A stretch of 7,157 nucleotides of DNA from NCBI GenBank assembly GCA_012510625.1, contig JAAZHP010000181.1, positions 1-7,157 of the forward strand. The letters run 5' to 3'. Below, piece after piece: positions 5,755 to 7,157 of the stretch (its first letter is position 1; every line of letters starts with the position of its first letter). The stretch is from Bacillota bacterium. Its GTDB lineage: Bacteria > Bacillota > Dethiobacteria > DTU022. A program made the position numbers and the translations under genes. The notes below the pieces were generated by a model, which was given only the letters and a program-made list of their open reading frames with translations, was not told where the DNA came from and did no database searches.

Positions 5755-6999
5755 ATGTTTGATTACCTGCTTACAGAAGAACAGCTGAAAATTAAGGAAG
5801 AGGTCCGGGACCTGGTGAGATGGGTGCCCCGGGAGATGATCCTGGCTATGGACCGGGACGAAATTAAATTCCCCAAGGAATTTCTAAAAGAGGCTGCCAG
5901 GCGCTCCTTATTCGGAATACGATATCCCAAGAAATGGGGCGGCCGGGAGATGGACTGGGTAACCACCTGCATGGCCCTGGAGGAGGTGGGTACGCTCGGT
6001 TATGAATTTGCCTGCGTATTCGGTGTTGGGGCCGAGCTGGTCTGCGATGCCATCATCCTGCACGGTACCGACGCGCAAAAAGAGAAATATGTGAAGCCGC
6101 TGCTGCGAGGCGAGCTTTTTGCCGCAGAGTGCCTCACCGAACCCACGGGAGGTTCAGACTTCTTCGGTTCCCGGAGCAGGGCGGAGGATAAAGGAGATTA
6201 TTTCCTGCTCAACGGCCAGAAGCGCTTTATCGTCGGCGGCGAGGGTGCGGACTTTTTCCTGGTCTACGCCGTAACCGATCCAAATGTTAGACCCCAGGAG
6301 GGCATAACCGCATTTATCGTGGATCGCGGACCGGGCGTGGAGACGAAATATCTCTACGGGTTAATGGGCTGCCGCGGCGGCGGGACGGCTCGCCTGCTCT
6401 TCAGGGATGTAAAGGTGCCCCGTGAAAACGTTATCGGCAGAGTAAACGGAGCCTATGATGTTTTCAACACCATGATGATCCCCGAGCGTCTCGGCACCGC
6501 GGCGATGACCATCGGGGCGGCCCGGCCGGCGCTGGAGATTGCCACCTCTTACACCTCGCGGCGGAAAGCCTTCGGGCAGGTGATCAATCGCTTCCAAGGA
6601 GTGAGCTTCCAGGTTGCCGAAGCGGCGATGCTGCTCGATGCCGCGCGGGCCATGGTTTATGCCACCGCGCGGGCCGTGGACGCCAAGGTGAATCCGCGCC
6701 GCATCAGGCGGATGGTTTCAGAAACCAAGAAATTTGTCACGGAATCATGCCAGAAAGTGGTACACAATTCCATGCAGGTGCTGGGCGGGATCGGTTACAC
6801 CAACATCCTGCCGGTAGAACGGATCTGCCGTGACATCCGGTTGGCCTCGATCTGGACCGGCAGCAACGAGGTAATGTCCATGATCGTAGCCCACGAGTGG
6901 TACCGGGAGTACCTCCAGCAGAAGCAGGCCCGCCAGGCGCGCAACTTTGCCGCCGACGCCGAAGAAGCCTTCGCCGAAGACGAAATCATCTACGAGTAA
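5755..6999 (+). CDS. Acyl-CoA dehydrogenase (FAD flavoprotein)
   Basis: Cytoplasmic flavoenzyme that would oxidise an acyl-CoA to the 2,3-enoyl-CoA (or run in reverse), passing electrons to an electron-transfer flavoprotein. It has 414 residues, within the family range of about 380-420. ATG 5755 follows AAAGGGG (5741-5747) by 7 nt. Domain order: helical N-domain (about 1-120, with KKWGGREMDWV at 59-69), beta domain with the flavin motif CLTEPTGGSD (126-135) and LNGQKRFIVGG (152-162), and helical C-domain with RRKAFGQ (269-275), QVLGGIGYTN (341-350) and ERICRDIRLASIWTGSNEV (355-373). The MCAD-type catalytic Glu in I-Y-E-G-T is replaced by Thr368 (IWTGS). Glu244 in PERLG aligns with the catalytic Glu of isovaleryl-CoA and long-chain dehydrogenases. 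The acidic tail 400-414 is unremarkable. Substrate chain length is unknown. No ETF gene lies in the window. It appears monocistronic from the upstream side. Confidence 0.93.
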   Translation: MFDYLLTEEQLKIKEEVRDLVRWVPREMILAMDRDEIKFPKEFLKEAARRSLFGIRYPKKWGGREMDWVTTCMALEEVGTLGYEFACVFGVGAELVCDAIILHGTDAQKEKYVKPLLRGELFAAECLTEPTGGSDFFGSRSRAEDKGDYFLLNGQKRFIVGGEGADFFLVYAVTDPNVRPQEGITAFIVDRGPGVETKYLYGLMGCRGGGTARLLFRDVKVPRENVIGRVNGAYDVFNTMMIPERLGTAAMTIGAARPALEIATSYTSRRKAFGQVINRFQGVSFQVAEAAMLLDAARAMVYATARAVDAKVNPRRIRRMVSETKKFVTESCQKVVHNSMQVLGGIGYTNILPVERICRDIRLASIWTGSNEVMSMIVAHEWYREYLQQKQARQARNFAADAEEAFAEDEIIYE

Positions 7000-7064
7000 T
7001 CCACCGGAATACATCAGAGAGGGTCGCGTGTTTGTTTTAGAGGCACTTCTGCTGCGCCAGATTT

Positions 7065-7092
7065 GTAGGGGCGGCTCATGAGCCGCCCCAAC
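7065..7092. repeat. Palindromic G+C-rich repeat unit, complete copy
   Basis: The 22-bp core at 7068-7089 is a perfect palindrome, with arms GGGGCGGCTCA and TGAGCCGCCCC. Flanking GTA and AAC extend the dyad to 28 bp with one mismatch (A-A). The opening GTAGGGGCGG recurs at 7141. Short palindromes starting GTAGGGGCG occur as dispersed intergenic repeats in many bacterial genomes; family membership is my recollection and not tested. It might act as a transcript-ending structure for the gene upstream, though no T-run follows. Confidence 0.75.
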
Positions 7093-7140
7093 CCGCACCT
7101 TGAAACCCCTGACTGCATGAACATGAAAGACAGGATAGCC

Positions 7141-7157
7141 GTAGGGGCGGGCTTCCA
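7141..7157. repeat. Start of a second palindromic repeat unit, cut by the window edge
   Basis: GTAGGGGCGG (7141-7150) repeats exactly the opening ten bases of the unit at 7065, then diverges to GCTTCCA. The start-to-start spacing is 76 bp. The expected complementary right arm would lie beyond the window. Confidence 0.5.

Larger units (their letters stand above)
7000..7157. other. Non-coding tail after the acyl-CoA dehydrogenase gene
   Basis: No supported gene was found on either strand. A clear hairpin with T-run is absent after the stop codon, so either transcription continues or the palindrome at 7065-7092 ends it. The two repeat units are the only structure seen. Confidence 0.5.

Noticed and set aside
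6361..7098. Minus-strand frames opposite the acyl-CoA dehydrogenase gene
   Set aside because: They lie opposite conserved family motifs of a real gene and show no domain of their own.
7065..7157. CRISPR array from the spaced repeats at the end
   Set aside because: Only one full unit and a partial one are present. The units are palindromes with differing centres, and the inter-unit stretch is longer than a usual spacer.

Overview
The window reads as ordinary bacterial chromosome, most likely from an anaerobic Clostridia-type member of the Bacillota. The reasons are near-consensus Shine-Dalgarno sequences (AGGAGGT) ahead of several genes, use of TTG and GTG starts, a Gram-positive-style oppABCDF gene order, moderate-to-high G+C, and an acyl-CoA dehydrogenase of a kind I associate with anaerobic fatty-acid or syntrophic metabolism. 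The taxonomic call is inference; no rRNA or marker gene is present.

Positions 1-5458 hold a five-gene oligopeptide ABC importer operon, all on the + strand: oppA (substrate-binding protein, 5' end cut off by the window edge), oppB and oppC (membrane permeases), oppD and oppF (ATPases). oppB to oppF are packed with gaps of 1, 12 and 2 nt. oppA is separated from oppB by 172 nt carrying two strong inverted repeats and a possible 17-codon leader-like ORF with a perfect Shine-Dalgarno, a layout suited to making more binding protein than permease. A hairpin plus T-run at 5491-5547 ends the operon. OppA would capture extracellular peptides and pass them to the OppBC channel, with OppD and OppF supplying ATP hydrolysis.

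Positions 5459-5754 (296 nt) are intergenic. They hold the operon terminator, a weak 38-codon minus-strand small ORF, a second short terminator-like hairpin, and an AT-rich promoter region with a striking 24-bp dyad that looks like a repressor operator. Positions 5755-6999 encode a 414-residue acyl-CoA dehydrogenase. The catalytic glutamate of the MCAD/SCAD type is missing, and a glutamate sits at the isovaleryl-CoA/long-chain dehydrogenase position instead. It appears to be its own transcription unit.

Positions 7000-7157 are non-coding as far as can be seen. They carry one complete G+C-rich palindromic repeat unit and the start of a second that runs off the end, a dispersed-repeat pattern. 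No mobile element gene, CRISPR array, tRNA or rRNA was seen. The most interesting material is regulatory (oppA-oppB spacer, dyad operator) rather than a new protein system.
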